Positions 34,450 to 42,243 of a DNA stretch of 64,000 nt are shown here, piece after piece (the first letter of the stretch is position 1; each line of letters starts with the position of its first letter). Under the pieces are notes generated by a model. That model did no database searches. It worked only from the letters and a program-made list of their open reading frames with translations, and had not been told where the DNA came from. Source of the stretch: Arthrobacter psychrolactophilus. GTDB lineage: Bacteria > Actinomycetota > Actinomycetes > Actinomycetales > Micrococcaceae. The translations under genes and the position numbers were made by a program. The stretch spans positions 37,395 through 101,394 of the forward strand of contig NZ_QJVC01000010.1 in NCBI RefSeq assembly GCF_003219795.1. Reading direction: 5' to 3'.

Positions 34450-35430
34450 ATGTCTAGTTGTTGCAGTCCCGACGCCGCCGATCACCGCGAGCACCGTCCC
34501 GACGCCCCGCAAACTTTTTCTCTCAGCGTCCCGCCGCGCACTGCCGGTGCCGCGCCACACACCGAGATTGCGCTCCCGGCAGGATCCTTTGCCATGGGCG
34601 ATCCCTTTGACGAGGGCTACCCCAACGACGGCGAGACCCCCGTTCACCCCGTACAGCTTTCGGCCTTCAGCATCGATGCCACCACCGTGAGTAACGCTGC
34701 TTTTGCCGCCTTCGTTGACGCCACGGGGTACCGCACCGAGTCCGAGCTTTACGGCACCTCAGCCGTGTTTCACCTCGCCGTCCAAGCCGATACGGCCGAC
34801 ATCCTCGGCACCGCCAGCGGAACGCCTTGGTGGCTCAATGTGCGCGGCGCGGATTGGGCTCATCCTGCCGGACCACGATCCACGTGGGAAGAAATCGCCG
34901 ATCACCCCGTCACGCAGGTGTCCCACAACGATGCCTTGGCCTACTGCACCTGGGCAGGGCGGGCGCTCCCCACGGAGGCCCAATGGGAATATGCGGCACG
35001 CGGCGGAACCGACCAGGCCCGCTACCCGTGGGGCAACGAACTCCTCGGCGTGACCCCTGAGGGTGAGCCGCTGCACCACTGCAATATTTGGCAGGGCACC
35101 TTCCCCACGGACAACAGCTGCGACGACGGATTTCTCACGACTGCCCCGGGGCATAGCTTTGAACCCAACGGCTTTGGCCTGTATCAAACCAGCGGCAATG
35201 TCTGGGAATGGTGCGCGGACTGGTTCTTGCCCAAGTACTACAAGAGCTGCCTCGCCCAGGGCACCGTGATGGATCCACCCGGGCCTACGATCGGCCGCGG
35301 CCGGGTCATGCGCGGCGGCTCCTACCTCTGTCACGACTCGTACTGCAACCGCTACCGGTTGGCCGCACGCAGCGCCAACTCCCCCGAATCCGCCAGCGGC
35401 AACCTAGGATTCAGGACAGTAGCGGCCTAG
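34450..35430 (+). CDS. Formylglycine-generating enzyme (SUMF1/EgtB-like fold)
   Basis: A 326-residue copper-type oxidase expected to convert the CxPxR cysteine of sulfatases to C-alpha-formylglycine. The FGE domain runs from about residue 38 (IALPAGSFAMGDPFDEGYPN) to the end. Landmarks are ALPTEAQWEYAARGG, GNVWEWCADWF, and the active-site pair of cysteines in GGSYLCHDSYCNRYR with the RLAARSANSPESASGNLGFR ending, all canonical for FGE rather than EgtB. The N-terminus (MSSCCSPDAAD) is a short Cys-containing tail without a signal peptide, so it acts in the cytoplasm. No sulfatase gene is in the window. It is followed by a palindromic repeat. Confidence 0.92.
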   Translation: MSSCCSPDAADHREHRPDAPQTFSLSVPPRTAGAAPHTEIALPAGSFAMGDPFDEGYPNDGETPVHPVQLSAFSIDATTVSNAAFAAFVDATGYRTESELYGTSAVFHLAVQADTADILGTASGTPWWLNVRGADWAHPAGPRSTWEEIADHPVTQVSHNDALAYCTWAGRALPTEAQWEYAARGGTDQARYPWGNELLGVTPEGEPLHHCNIWQGTFPTDNSCDDGFLTTAPGHSFEPNGFGLYQTSGNVWEWCADWFLPKYYKSCLAQGTVMDPPGPTIGRGRVMRGGSYLCHDSYCNRYRLAARSANSPESASGNLGFRTVAA

Positions 35431-35477
35431 CTGACTGCCTCCCCACGCCTCTCCCACCCCACTCCCGCTCCTCTCCC

Positions 35478-35547
35478 ATCTGTGTGGCAGTAGATACCAA
35501 AAAACGCCGATTTTTCGTCGATTTTCAGTATCTACTGCCACACAGAT
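35478..35547. repeat. Palindromic element, family A copy 2
   Basis: Arms ATCTGTGTGGCAGTAGATAC (35478-35497) and GTATCTACTGCCACACAGAT (35528-35547) are perfect over 20 bases, with further imperfect pairing inward through AAAACGCCGA/TCGTCGATTTT. The outer 14 bases are identical to copy 1 at 905-978 while the interior differs. It lies between convergent genes, two bases before the stop of the PP2C-like gene. Confidence 0.87.
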
Positions 35548-35548
35548 T

Positions 35549-36379
35549 TTAGAGGGAGGGAATGTCGCGGGATGGGGCGAGCGTGAGAACCGTGGCATCG
35601 TCGGCCACCTCGCCGATCTGTGCTTGTTTGAGCCGCAGTTCATGCATGAGGCCGAGCGCCCCCAAGGTGGTGCTGCAACGCTCGAGGAACTCCTCGGGGC
35701 CGCTGACCAAGCCGAGGTCGACGGCGCGCCACGCCCCATCGCTGGCCATCACCATGAGTTGCGGGACACCCAATTGCACGACATGCGCATGGTCAGCGGC
35801 TTCGCCCTCACGCCGAGCCACCCATAGTTTCCCTGGGGTATTGCGGAGTTCACGATCGCGGATGAGAAGCTCGCGGCGGGTGGGCGGCACGGCGTCCGCG
35901 GCGGAATCGACCGGATGAACGGCTGCGACCGTGGGCGGGATCCCGGCGTCGGCGTCACCTGCGCGCACGAGGTGCGTCACGTCGTCGTCCGTTCTGACGA
36001 CGACGGTACAGTCCGCCAGACTCGCCACCTCGACGCCGTCAGCATTCAGCTGGGCGATGGAGAGGGCAGCGCTCGGGAATCGCACCTGTTCCTCGCCGAC
36101 GAGCGGCGTGGCGGCCGCATCGATCGCCGTCAACGCACCGGCCAGGAGTGCCCGGACCCCGCGGCGGCTCGCGTCCGTGGGCTGCTGCGCCAAGATGACG
36201 TTGAGCTGCTGCGCGAGCCACTGCGGATTTGATGCGCCCGGCAGATCCAGGGGCTCCAGCAACGTCGTGGCACCGTCGATGACCCAGGCATCCGGCCCGC
36301 GAAAGCCGCAGCTGTCCTCTATGACGTGGGCGTCGCCCTCAAACTGCACGCGTGCCCGGATATCCCAAACAAAAGTCAT
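35549..36379 (-). CDS. PP2C-like (PPM) phosphatase domain protein
   Basis: A 276-residue cytoplasmic protein with a divergent PPM fold. IEDSCGFRGPDAWVIDGATT (about residues 20-39) corresponds to the first metal motif (ED and DGA/T), QLMVMASDGAWRAVDLG (about 206-222) to the second DG motif, and GEVADDATVLTLAP (about 257-270) to the closing DNxT/DDAT metal motif. The core GxxDSR is not obvious, and the protein is shorter and more diverged than the PstP-like one at 58598-59479. AAGATGAAACC precedes the ATG. It lies between an FGE gene and kbl with no clear functional link. Whether it is an active phosphatase is uncertain. Confidence 0.75.
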   Translation of the reverse strand: MTFVWDIRARVQFEGDAHVIEDSCGFRGPDAWVIDGATTLLEPLDLPGASNPQWLAQQLNVILAQQPTDASRRGVRALLAGALTAIDAAATPLVGEEQVRFPSAALSIAQLNADGVEVASLADCTVVVRTDDDVTHLVRAGDADAGIPPTVAAVHPVDSAADAVPPTRRELLIRDRELRNTPGKLWVARREGEAADHAHVVQLGVPQLMVMASDGAWRAVDLGLVSGPEEFLERCSTTLGALGLMHELRLKQAQIGEVADDATVLTLAPSRDIPSL

Positions 36380-36418
36380 GGTTTCATCTTGCCACGCGCG
36401 AGCCAGCCGCCCCCTGCA

Positions 36419-37624
36419 CTAAGCCGCGCGGGCTGCGACGAAGGCCCGCACGCAAGCCTCGACGTCATCGGTGCTGTGGGCAGCGGAGAGCTGAACGCGG
36501 ATGCGGGCGGCGCCGCGCGGGACTACGGGGAAGCTGAACGCTGTGACGAAGACGCCGTGGGACAGCATGGCATCAGCCACCCGGGCGGCCTCTACGGCGT
36601 CGCCGAACATGACGGGCACAATGGCGTGCTCGCCGGGCAGCAGTTCGAAGCCTTCCTCGCTCATGCGGCGGCGGAACAGGGCGGCGTTCTCGAACAGGCG
36701 GGTGCGTAGTTCTGCGGAGCCAGCCACGAGTTCGATTGCCTTCAGGGTTGCTGCGACGATGGCCGGCGCCAGGGAGTTGGAGAACAGGTACGGGCGGGCC
36801 TTTTGGCGCAGCATGGCGACGATCTCGCCGCGGCCGGAGACGTACCCGCCCGAGGCGCCGCCCAGGGCCTTGCCGAAGGTGCCCGTGTAGATGTCAACAC
36901 GGTCGGACACGCCTGCGTGCTCGGGAGTTCCGGCGCCCGTGGCACCCATGAAGCCGACGGCGTGGGAGTCATCCACCATGACGAGGGCGTCGTACTTGTC
37001 GGCCAGATCGCAGATCGCCGCGAGCGGGGCCAGGAAACCGTCCATGGAGAACACGCCGTCGGTGACGATGATGGTGCGGCGTGCCCCGGCGCCGTCGTTG
37101 AGTGCCGCGGCGGCCTGCAACTGGGTTTCCAGATCGGCCATGTCCTGGTTGGCGTAGCGGAAGCGCGCGGCCTTGGACAGGCGGATGCCGTCGATGATGG
37201 AGGCGTGGTTGAGGGCGTCGGAGATGATGGCGTCCTCCGCTCCGAAGAGCGATTCAAATACGCCACCGTTAGCGTCGAAGCAGGAGGAGAACAGAATCGT
37301 GTCCTCGGTGCCGAGGAATGTGGAGACGGCCGCCTCGAGCTGCAGGTGCAGGTCCTGGGTGCCGCAGATAAAGCGGACGCTGGCCATGCCGAAGCCGTGG
37401 CTGTCCATGGCGGTCTTGGCGGCGTCGATAATGGCCGGGTGGTCGGCCAGGCCCAGGTAATTGTTGGCACAGAAGTTCAGCACGGGTGCCGTTTCACCAT
37501 CCAGCGGGCCGGCGTTGACGTGGCTGGACTGGGCGGAGGTGATCTGGCGTTCGGTCTTGAACAGGCCGGCGGTGCGGATCTCGGACAGCTCGGCGGTGAG
37601 CGCATCTTTCATGGCGGTGTACAT
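36419..37624 (-). CDS. kbl: Glycine C-acetyltransferase (2-amino-3-ketobutyrate CoA ligase)
   Basis: PLP enzyme that cleaves 2-amino-3-oxobutyrate with CoA to glycine and acetyl-CoA, the second step of threonine degradation after Tdh. It has 401 residues of the alpha-oxoamine synthase family: [13 protein letters not shown] near residue 50, [12 protein letters not shown] with the PLP-contacting Asp and His, and [13 protein letters not shown] with the Schiff-base lysine (about residue 245). The frame continues upstream over the spacer, but ATG 37624 has AAGGAG and gives the normal N-terminus. It lies 80 bases downstream of tdh with a hairpin between, and is almost certainly co-transcribed. Confidence 0.95.
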   Translation of the reverse strand: MYTAMKDALTAELSEIRTAGLFKTERQITSAQSSHVNAGPLDGETAPVLNFCANNYLGLADHPAIIDAAKTAMDSHGFGMASVRFICGTQDLHLQLEAAVSTFLGTEDTILFSSCFDANGGVFESLFGAEDAIISDALNHASIIDGIRLSKAARFRYANQDMADLETQLQAAAALNDGAGARRTIIVTDGVFSMDGFLAPLAAICDLADKYDALVMVDDSHAVGFMGATGAGTPEHAGVSDRVDIYTGTFGKALGGASGGYVSGRGEIVAMLRQKARPYLFSNSLAPAIVAATLKAIELVAGSAELRTRLFENAALFRRRMSEEGFELLPGEHAIVPVMFGDAVEAARVADAMLSHGVFVTAFSFPVVPRGAARIRVQLSAAHSTDDVEACVRAFVAARAA

Positions 37625-37666
37625 GGGACTCCTTGGAGTGAGGTGAGGGGCTGTGGGAGGAAGGCC

Positions 37667-37693
37667 GACGGCGGGAGCGCAGGTCCCGCCGTC
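37667..37693. promoter_or_regulatory. Intercistronic hairpin between tdh and kbl
   Basis: GACGGCGGG (37667-37675) pairs with CCCGCCGTC (37685-37693). It has no T-run in the direction of transcription. It likely affects the tdh/kbl message ratio or protects the upstream 3' end. Confidence 0.5.
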
Positions 37694-37704
37694 GTACGTA
37701 AAAA

Positions 37705-38754
37705 TTAGGAGAAGACGGACCAGCCGAGGACCACTTTGCCGCCGCGGCCGGAGCGGGCGATCTCGAAGGCCTGCTCCCATTCTGTGGCGGGCAAGACGTC
37801 GGTGACAACACTGGCGACGGCGGCGCGCAGGACCGGGTTGGAGGAGAGCATGGCGGACATGGCGTACCAGGTTTCAAACATTTCGCGCCCGTAAATGCCC
37901 TTAAGCGTGAGCATGTGGGTGACGACCTTGCCCCAGTTGATGTCGATCGACTCGCTGGGCAGGCCCAACATGGCGATGCGGCCGCCGTGATTCATGTTGT
38001 CGATCATTTCCGGCAGAGCCGTGGGGTGGCCGGACATTTCTAGGCCGATGTCGAAGCCCTCGCACATGCCGAGCTGGAGTTGCGCATCCTTGAGGCGGGT
38101 CGTGGCGACGTTGACGGCGAGGTCGGCGCCCATTGCGGCGGCCATGGCCAGGCGCGGTTCGGAGACGTCGGTGATGGCGATCTTGCGGGCACCGGCGTGA
38201 CGGGCGACGGCGACGGCCATGAGTCCGATGGGGCCGGCTCCCGTGACGAGCACGTCCTCGCCGACCAGGCCAAAGCTCAGGGCCGTGTGCACGGCGTTGC
38301 CCAATGGGTCGAAGATGGCGCCGAGTTCGGGGGTGATGGACGGGTCCTTGTGCACCCACACATTGGATTCGGGGATGACCACGAATTCGGCGAAGGCGCC
38401 GTCGCGCTGCACGCCCACGGAGATCGTGTTGATGCACATGTGGCGGCGGCCGGCGCGGCAGTTGCGGCACATGCCGCACACCACGTGGCCCTCGCCGGAG
38501 ACCTTGTCGCCGAGCTTGACATCGCGCACGTCGGAGCCGATCTCCACGACCTCGCCGTAGAATTCGTGCCCGGCGATGAGCGGGGCGTTGATGGTTTCCG
38601 CGGCCCACGCGTCCCACGCCTGGATGTGCAGATCGGTGCCGCACAGGCCCGTGGTGTGCACCTTGATCTTGACATCTCGCACGCCCGTTGTCGGCTCGGG
38701 GCGCTCAACGAGCTCGAAGCCTGCATACGGGCCGGACTTGTACAGTGCTTTCAT
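37705..38754 (-). CDS. tdh: L-threonine 3-dehydrogenase
   Basis: NAD-dependent medium-chain dehydrogenase that oxidises threonine to 2-amino-3-oxobutyrate. It has 349 residues: catalytic zinc ligands in [12 protein letters not shown] and [12 protein letters not shown] (about residues 36-75), structural zinc cysteines in [15 protein letters not shown] (about 97-111), and the Rossmann motif [15 protein letters not shown] (about 170-184). The C-terminal [11 protein letters not shown] is typical of Tdh rather than sorbitol dehydrogenase. It is the first gene of tdh-kbl and divergent from a LysR regulator across a 134-base spacer with strong dyads. GAAGG lies about ten bases before the ATG. Confidence 0.95.
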   Translation of the reverse strand: MKALYKSGPYAGFELVERPEPTTGVRDVKIKVHTTGLCGTDLHIQAWDAWAAETINAPLIAGHEFYGEVVEIGSDVRDVKLGDKVSGEGHVVCGMCRNCRAGRRHMCINTISVGVQRDGAFAEFVVIPESNVWVHKDPSITPELGAIFDPLGNAVHTALSFGLVGEDVLVTGAGPIGLMAVAVARHAGARKIAITDVSEPRLAMAAAMGADLAVNVATTRLKDAQLQLGMCEGFDIGLEMSGHPTALPEMIDNMNHGGRIAMLGLPSESIDINWGKVVTHMLTLKGIYGREMFETWYAMSAMLSSNPVLRAAVASVVTDVLPATEWEQAFEIARSGRGGKVVLGWSVFS

Positions 38755-38822
38755 CAGGGTGCGCCTTCGTGGTCAAAAAACTCATGCTCGGTTGTGGTCT
38801 GCATCCATTACAGCGCCCGAAA

Positions 38823-38876
38823 CCATTTAGCACAATGAGAAATTTCAACATCATCGATTAAGCAAATGCTAAATGG
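38823..38876. promoter_or_regulatory. Candidate LysR operator pair between tdh and lysR
   Basis: CCATTTAGCA (38823-38832) and TGCTAAATGG (38867-38876) are a perfect ten-base inverted repeat 34 bases apart. The right half also forms a local palindrome TTAAGCAAATGCTAA (38859-38873). Paired sites across the divergent promoter are typical of LysR autoregulation and target control. The right box ends 12 bases before the regulator GTG. Confidence 0.6.
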
Positions 38877-38888
38877 TATGGTGAGGCC

Positions 38889-39824
38889 GTGGAAATTCAT
38901 CAACTGCAAATGCTGCGCGACCTCGGCGAACTTGGCAGTGTGAAGGCCGTCGCCGACACACTGTCCGTCACGCCGTCGGCCGTCTCGCAGCAAATCTCGC
39001 TGCTGCAACGCCAGGTCGGCACGCCGCTGACCCGCAAGGACGGCCGCAATCTGGTCCTCACGGAGGCCGGTAAAGTGCTAGCCGACGCCGGCGCGGGCGT
39101 CATCAGCGCCCTGGCCACGGCGAAGGCAGCGATCGGCAGTTACCAACAGGACGCCGGCGGCATTGTGCGCGTCAGCGGTTTTCACAGCGCCGGACAGGCC
39201 TTGTTCGCCCCTCTGGTGCGCCGCCTGTCCGACGGCGGAGCTCACCACGGTGCCGCCGCGGCAGCGATCCCTCGACTCAGGCTCAGCGACGAAGACGTGG
39301 CCCAGCAGGACTTTCCGGCGCTGACAGCACGCTACGATTTGGTGCTGGCACACCGCATGGACCACAGCCCGGCCTGGCCGGAGACCCGAGTTCGCGTCAT
39401 TCCCCTCGCGCACGAACCCTTGGATATTGCGATCGCCGCCGATCACCCCCTGGCAGCCCTGCCCGAGCTTTCACCCGAAGATGTGGTGGCCTACCCATGG
39501 GTGGCGAGCCGTAGCGGCTACTCACCCGCGGATGTTTTGACGGCCATCGGCGCCGTGGCGAGCCGCCCCGTGGAGGTGGTGCACCGCATCAACGACTACT
39601 CCGCGGCCGCCGCACTGGTGTCCACGGGCGAGGTCATCGGCCTGCTCCCCCGCTACACCTCCGGACACGCCTTGGATGCCGGCGTCACGCTACGTCCCCT
39701 CACAGGCATCAGCACACGGCGCCGCATTGACCTGCTGGCACGCCCCGAGGCGCTCAAACGCGCCTCCGTCACGCTCGTGGTGCAGGCGCTGCAAGACGTC
39801 ATGGCTGAGCTGATGGCCGAATAA
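38889..39824 (+). CDS. LysR family transcriptional regulator
   Basis: A 311-residue regulator. The N-terminal helix-turn-helix spans about residues 1-60 (LQMLRDLGELGSVKAVADTL, SVTPSAVSQQISLLQRQVG, LTRKDGRNLVLTEAG). A linker helix and a two-lobe effector-binding domain follow, opening at GIVRVSGFHSAGQALFAPLV (about 93-112). The start is GTG at 38889. It is divergent from tdh-kbl and separated by dyads, so control of threonine degradation is the simplest inference, though LysR effectors cannot be read from sequence. The stop is followed by a short hairpin and the convergent oxidoreductase gene. Confidence 0.92.
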   Translation: MEIHQLQMLRDLGELGSVKAVADTLSVTPSAVSQQISLLQRQVGTPLTRKDGRNLVLTEAGKVLADAGAGVISALATAKAAIGSYQQDAGGIVRVSGFHSAGQALFAPLVRRLSDGGAHHGAAAAAIPRLRLSDEDVAQQDFPALTARYDLVLAHRMDHSPAWPETRVRVIPLAHEPLDIAIAADHPLAALPELSPEDVVAYPWVASRSGYSPADVLTAIGAVASRPVEVVHRINDYSAAAALVSTGEVIGLLPRYTSGHALDAGVTLRPLTGISTRRRIDLLARPEALKRASVTLVVQALQDVMAELMAE

Positions 39825-39828
39825 CGCG

Positions 39829-39848
39829 CCGTGGCATTTATTTGCCAC
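39829..39848. terminator. Short hairpin between convergent lysR and oxidoreductase genes
   Basis: GTGGCA (39832-39837) and TGCCAC (39843-39848) pair around an AT-rich loop, in a 31-base convergent spacer. There is no good T-run, so the terminator call is tentative. Confidence 0.4.
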
Positions 39849-39855
39849 AGCGGAC

Positions 39856-41073
39856 TCAGCGGGTGGGCTGCCCGGCGTTGAAATACTCGATCCAGGCGGC
39901 GGGCAGCGGCGGAATCTCCAGGGCGCCACCGCCTGAACGCAGTGACTGTGCCGCCATAACACCGGCCGCAACAGCCTCGCGGGCGGCAATCGGTGAGGTT
40001 TCGGTCATGCCCCCCTCTCTGGCAAAGCGCAGGAACTCGGCAATCAGCAAGGGATCGGCACCGCCGTGGCCGCCCTCGCCGTCGCGTATTTCAATTTCGG
40101 TATCCGGTGTCACGAAGCCATTTTGGGAGCGGCTGGTCCACACCTTGATGAGATCCCCCGGGCTATCGCCAAAGTTTTCCATGCGTCCCTTGGTGCCGAT
40201 GACCATGTAATTGCGCCAGTAGTCAGGCGTGAAGTGGCATTGTTGATACGATGCCAAGGCTCCGTTATCCAGCACCATCTGCATCATGGAGATGTCTTCG
40301 ACGTCGATGATGGGGTTCAGGTCTGTCTGCTCCGTGGGCGGCCAATTTTCCAGGGAGAACCAGTCACCCATGCGACGATCACTATTGTCCCGGCGGCTAG
40401 TGACACCCCCATAAACGGCGAGGTCCCCAATGGCCGAGACCTTCGTGGAATAGCCGCCGGCCAGCCAGTGAATCACGTCAATGTCGTGCGCACCCTTTTG
40501 CAGCAGCAGGCTCGTGGTGTTGGCTCGTTCGGCGTGCCAATCCTTGAAGTAGTAGTCGCCGCCATTGCCCACGAAGTGCCGGCACCAAATGGCCTTCACC
40601 TCGCCGATCTGACCGGACTCGATAACCTCCCGCATCTGCACCACCACAGGCATATGCCGCATATTGTGCCCAACATAGAGCCGGGTTCCGGACTCATACG
40701 CGGCAGCGAGAATCGAATCCGCGGCCTCCACTGTCACGTCCAGGGGCTTCTCGCAAAAGGTGGGGATCCCCGCGCGCAAGGTCTGCACGGCAATCTCGGC
40801 ATGCCGGTTATCCGGGGTCAGCACCAGTACGGCGTCGAGCCCGGCCCCCAACAGCTCCTCGAGGCTCGAGGTGATGGCCGCCGTCGGAATTCGCTCGGCG
40901 GCATCGGAGCGTCCACGCTCGGACACATCACACACCATGACCACTTCGGAACCCTGTCCCGGTTGGTGCACGTGCTTCCACAAAGAGGCTCGCAGACCAA
41001 AGCCAACGATCCCCACGCGCATATCTTCGATTGCCGGAACCGTGTCCGGGCGTTCCTGAACTACATCTGTCAC
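39856..41073 (-). CDS. Gfo/Idh/MocA family oxidoreductase
   Basis: A 405-residue NAD(P)-dependent sugar oxidoreductase. The N-terminal Rossmann domain shows RVGIVGFGLRASLWKHV (about residues 19-35), then TPDNRHAEIAV and the family motif CEKPLDVT with the catalytic-region lysine. The C-terminal domain contains DIDVIHWLAGG and a GGHGGADPLLIAEFL helix. The start is taken as the GTG at 41073; the ATG at 41022 (MRVGIVGFG) is the alternative, and the longer frame to 41139 runs into lacI. It follows lacI by 19 bases and ends the ABC/LacI cluster, so its substrate is probably the imported sugar or its product. Redox-cycling glycosidase activity is possible for this superfamily but unsupported here. 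Confidence 0.85.
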   Translation of the reverse strand: MTDVVQERPDTVPAIEDMRVGIVGFGLRASLWKHVHQPGQGSEVVMVCDVSERGRSDAAERIPTAAITSSLEELLGAGLDAVLVLTPDNRHAEIAVQTLRAGIPTFCEKPLDVTVEAADSILAAAYESGTRLYVGHNMRHMPVVVQMREVIESGQIGEVKAIWCRHFVGNGGDYYFKDWHAERANTTSLLLQKGAHDIDVIHWLAGGYSTKVSAIGDLAVYGGVTSRRDNSDRRMGDWFSLENWPPTEQTDLNPIIDVEDISMMQMVLDNGALASYQQCHFTPDYWRNYMVIGTKGRMENFGDSPGDLIKVWTSRSQNGFVTPDTEIEIRDGEGGHGGADPLLIAEFLRFAREGGMTETSPIAAREAVAAGVMAAQSLRSGGGALEIPPLPAAWIEYFNAGQPTR

Positions 41074-41092
41074 AATATGTCTTTTCTCTATA

Positions 41093-42106
41093 CTAATGAT
41101 CAATAGGTATGGGTGTCCGTGGTGCCGAATCCCGGACAAAGAGCTGCCAGGGAAATTCCAGCACCTGGTGTGGCGCGGACCCGTCGGTGGCCCGTTCCAC
41201 CAGAAATTGCGCCAAGCGGTTAAAGAAGTCCACGGGCCCCACGCTGCTCAATGACGGTTCCATGGCCTCGCCCTGGAGGGTGTTTCCCACACCCACGACG
41301 GCAACATCGCCCGGAACTGAAAGCTTTAATCGTTGCGCCGCATTGATGGCCGCCATGGCGACAAAGTCGGAGGTGGCAAAGATTGCGGTGGGCGGATCAG
41401 GCTGACTCAGCAAGGCCACCGCCGCCTCGTAAGCGCCGAACTCGTCACCCTCAAAAGGCGCAACATAGTCCTCACGGAACGAGATTCCGGCGCGCCGCAG
41501 CCCGGCCAAATATGCGCCGTAGCGTTTGGGAGTAGGCACCTGCAGGCTGCCACGGGAGGTCAGGCATGCCACCTTGGTGTGCTGGGCCGTCAGGTGGTCC
41601 ATGGCCGCATCCATACTGCCTCCGGCGACGGAACGAATAACATCGAAACCGTTTGGCTCGAGCGTCTCGCTAAACACCACGAGTCGACTCGTGCGGGCCA
41701 GTTCGGCGAGCAGTTCAGCATCACCGACCTGTGCTGCGGCATCGATGAAAATGACGTCAGCACTTTGCCGTTTGATGGCAGTCCGCCAATCGGTATCGGC
41801 CAAGATCATGGGTGTGATGCCGGCACTGGCAACAGCCGCACCAACAGCCTTACTCACCGACAACGACCAAGGGTCCGACAGCATGGTCAACGAGAGCATC
41901 ATCAGATTGGACTTGCCGGTCCGAATGGTGCGAGCAGCCTGGTTGGGCCGGTAGCCCACCTTTTGCGCGGCCGCCTGAACCCGCTCGGCGGTGCTGGGGG
42001 AAATACCCGAACCGTTGCTCCGGGTGCGTCCGGCCAGAACATAAGAAACCGTGGCCGTTGATACGCCAGCTTCCGCTGCGACGGTCTTGATGGTGGGCCG
42101 ACTCAT
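41093..42106 (-). CDS. LacI family transcriptional regulator
   Basis: A 337-residue repressor. The DNA-binding headpiece IKTVAAEAGVSTATVSYVLAG (about residues 6-26) and the hinge helix ERVQAAAQKVGYRPNQAART (about 42-61) are canonical. The periplasmic-binding-like effector domain follows, including MDHLTAQHTKVACLTSRG and IFATSDFVAMAAINAAQRL. GAGGAGAAC precedes the ATG. It lies between the solute-binding protein gene and the oxidoreductase gene, downstream of two hairpins, and probably represses the ABC operon through the dyad at 46084-46097. Confidence 0.93.
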   Translation of the reverse strand: MSRPTIKTVAAEAGVSTATVSYVLAGRTRSNGSGISPSTAERVQAAAQKVGYRPNQAARTIRTGKSNLMMLSLTMLSDPWSLSVSKAVGAAVASAGITPMILADTDWRTAIKRQSADVIFIDAAAQVGDAELLAELARTSRLVVFSETLEPNGFDVIRSVAGGSMDAAMDHLTAQHTKVACLTSRGSLQVPTPKRYGAYLAGLRRAGISFREDYVAPFEGDEFGAYEAAVALLSQPDPPTAIFATSDFVAMAAINAAQRLKLSVPGDVAVVGVGNTLQGEAMEPSLSSVGPVDFFNRLAQFLVERATDGSAPHQVLEFPWQLFVRDSAPRTPIPIDH

Positions 42107-42135
42107 TCTGATGTTCTCCTCGTTTAGGACGCTGT

Positions 42136-42225
42136 ACCGCCCGCATTTGTTGTTTCCTCTAACTTATTGTCGGAGGAACGCGGGCGGTCCCGGTTGTCGA
42201 CACGCCACGACTACGTGTCGACAAC
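42136..42225. promoter_or_regulatory. Two tandem hairpins between the solute-binding protein gene and lacI
   Basis: Hairpin 1: ACCGCCCGC (42136-42144) pairs with GCGGGCGGT (42180-42188), with an inner GTTTCCTC/GAGGAAC stem. Hairpin 2: GTTGTCGACACG (42193-42204) pairs perfectly with CGTGTCGACAAC (42214-42225). Neither has a T-run on the minus strand. Together they may protect the abundant solute-binding protein message or attenuate transcription into lacI. Confidence 0.55.
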
Positions 42226-42243
42226 TAGCACTCTTGCTCTGGG

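Noticed and set aside
39856-41073. Gfo/Idh/MocA protein considered as a GH109 alpha-N-acetylgalactosaminidase
   Set aside because: The GGHGGAD motif is reminiscent, but it is common in the superfamily. There is no secretion signal, and the gene belongs to an ABC/LacI cluster.
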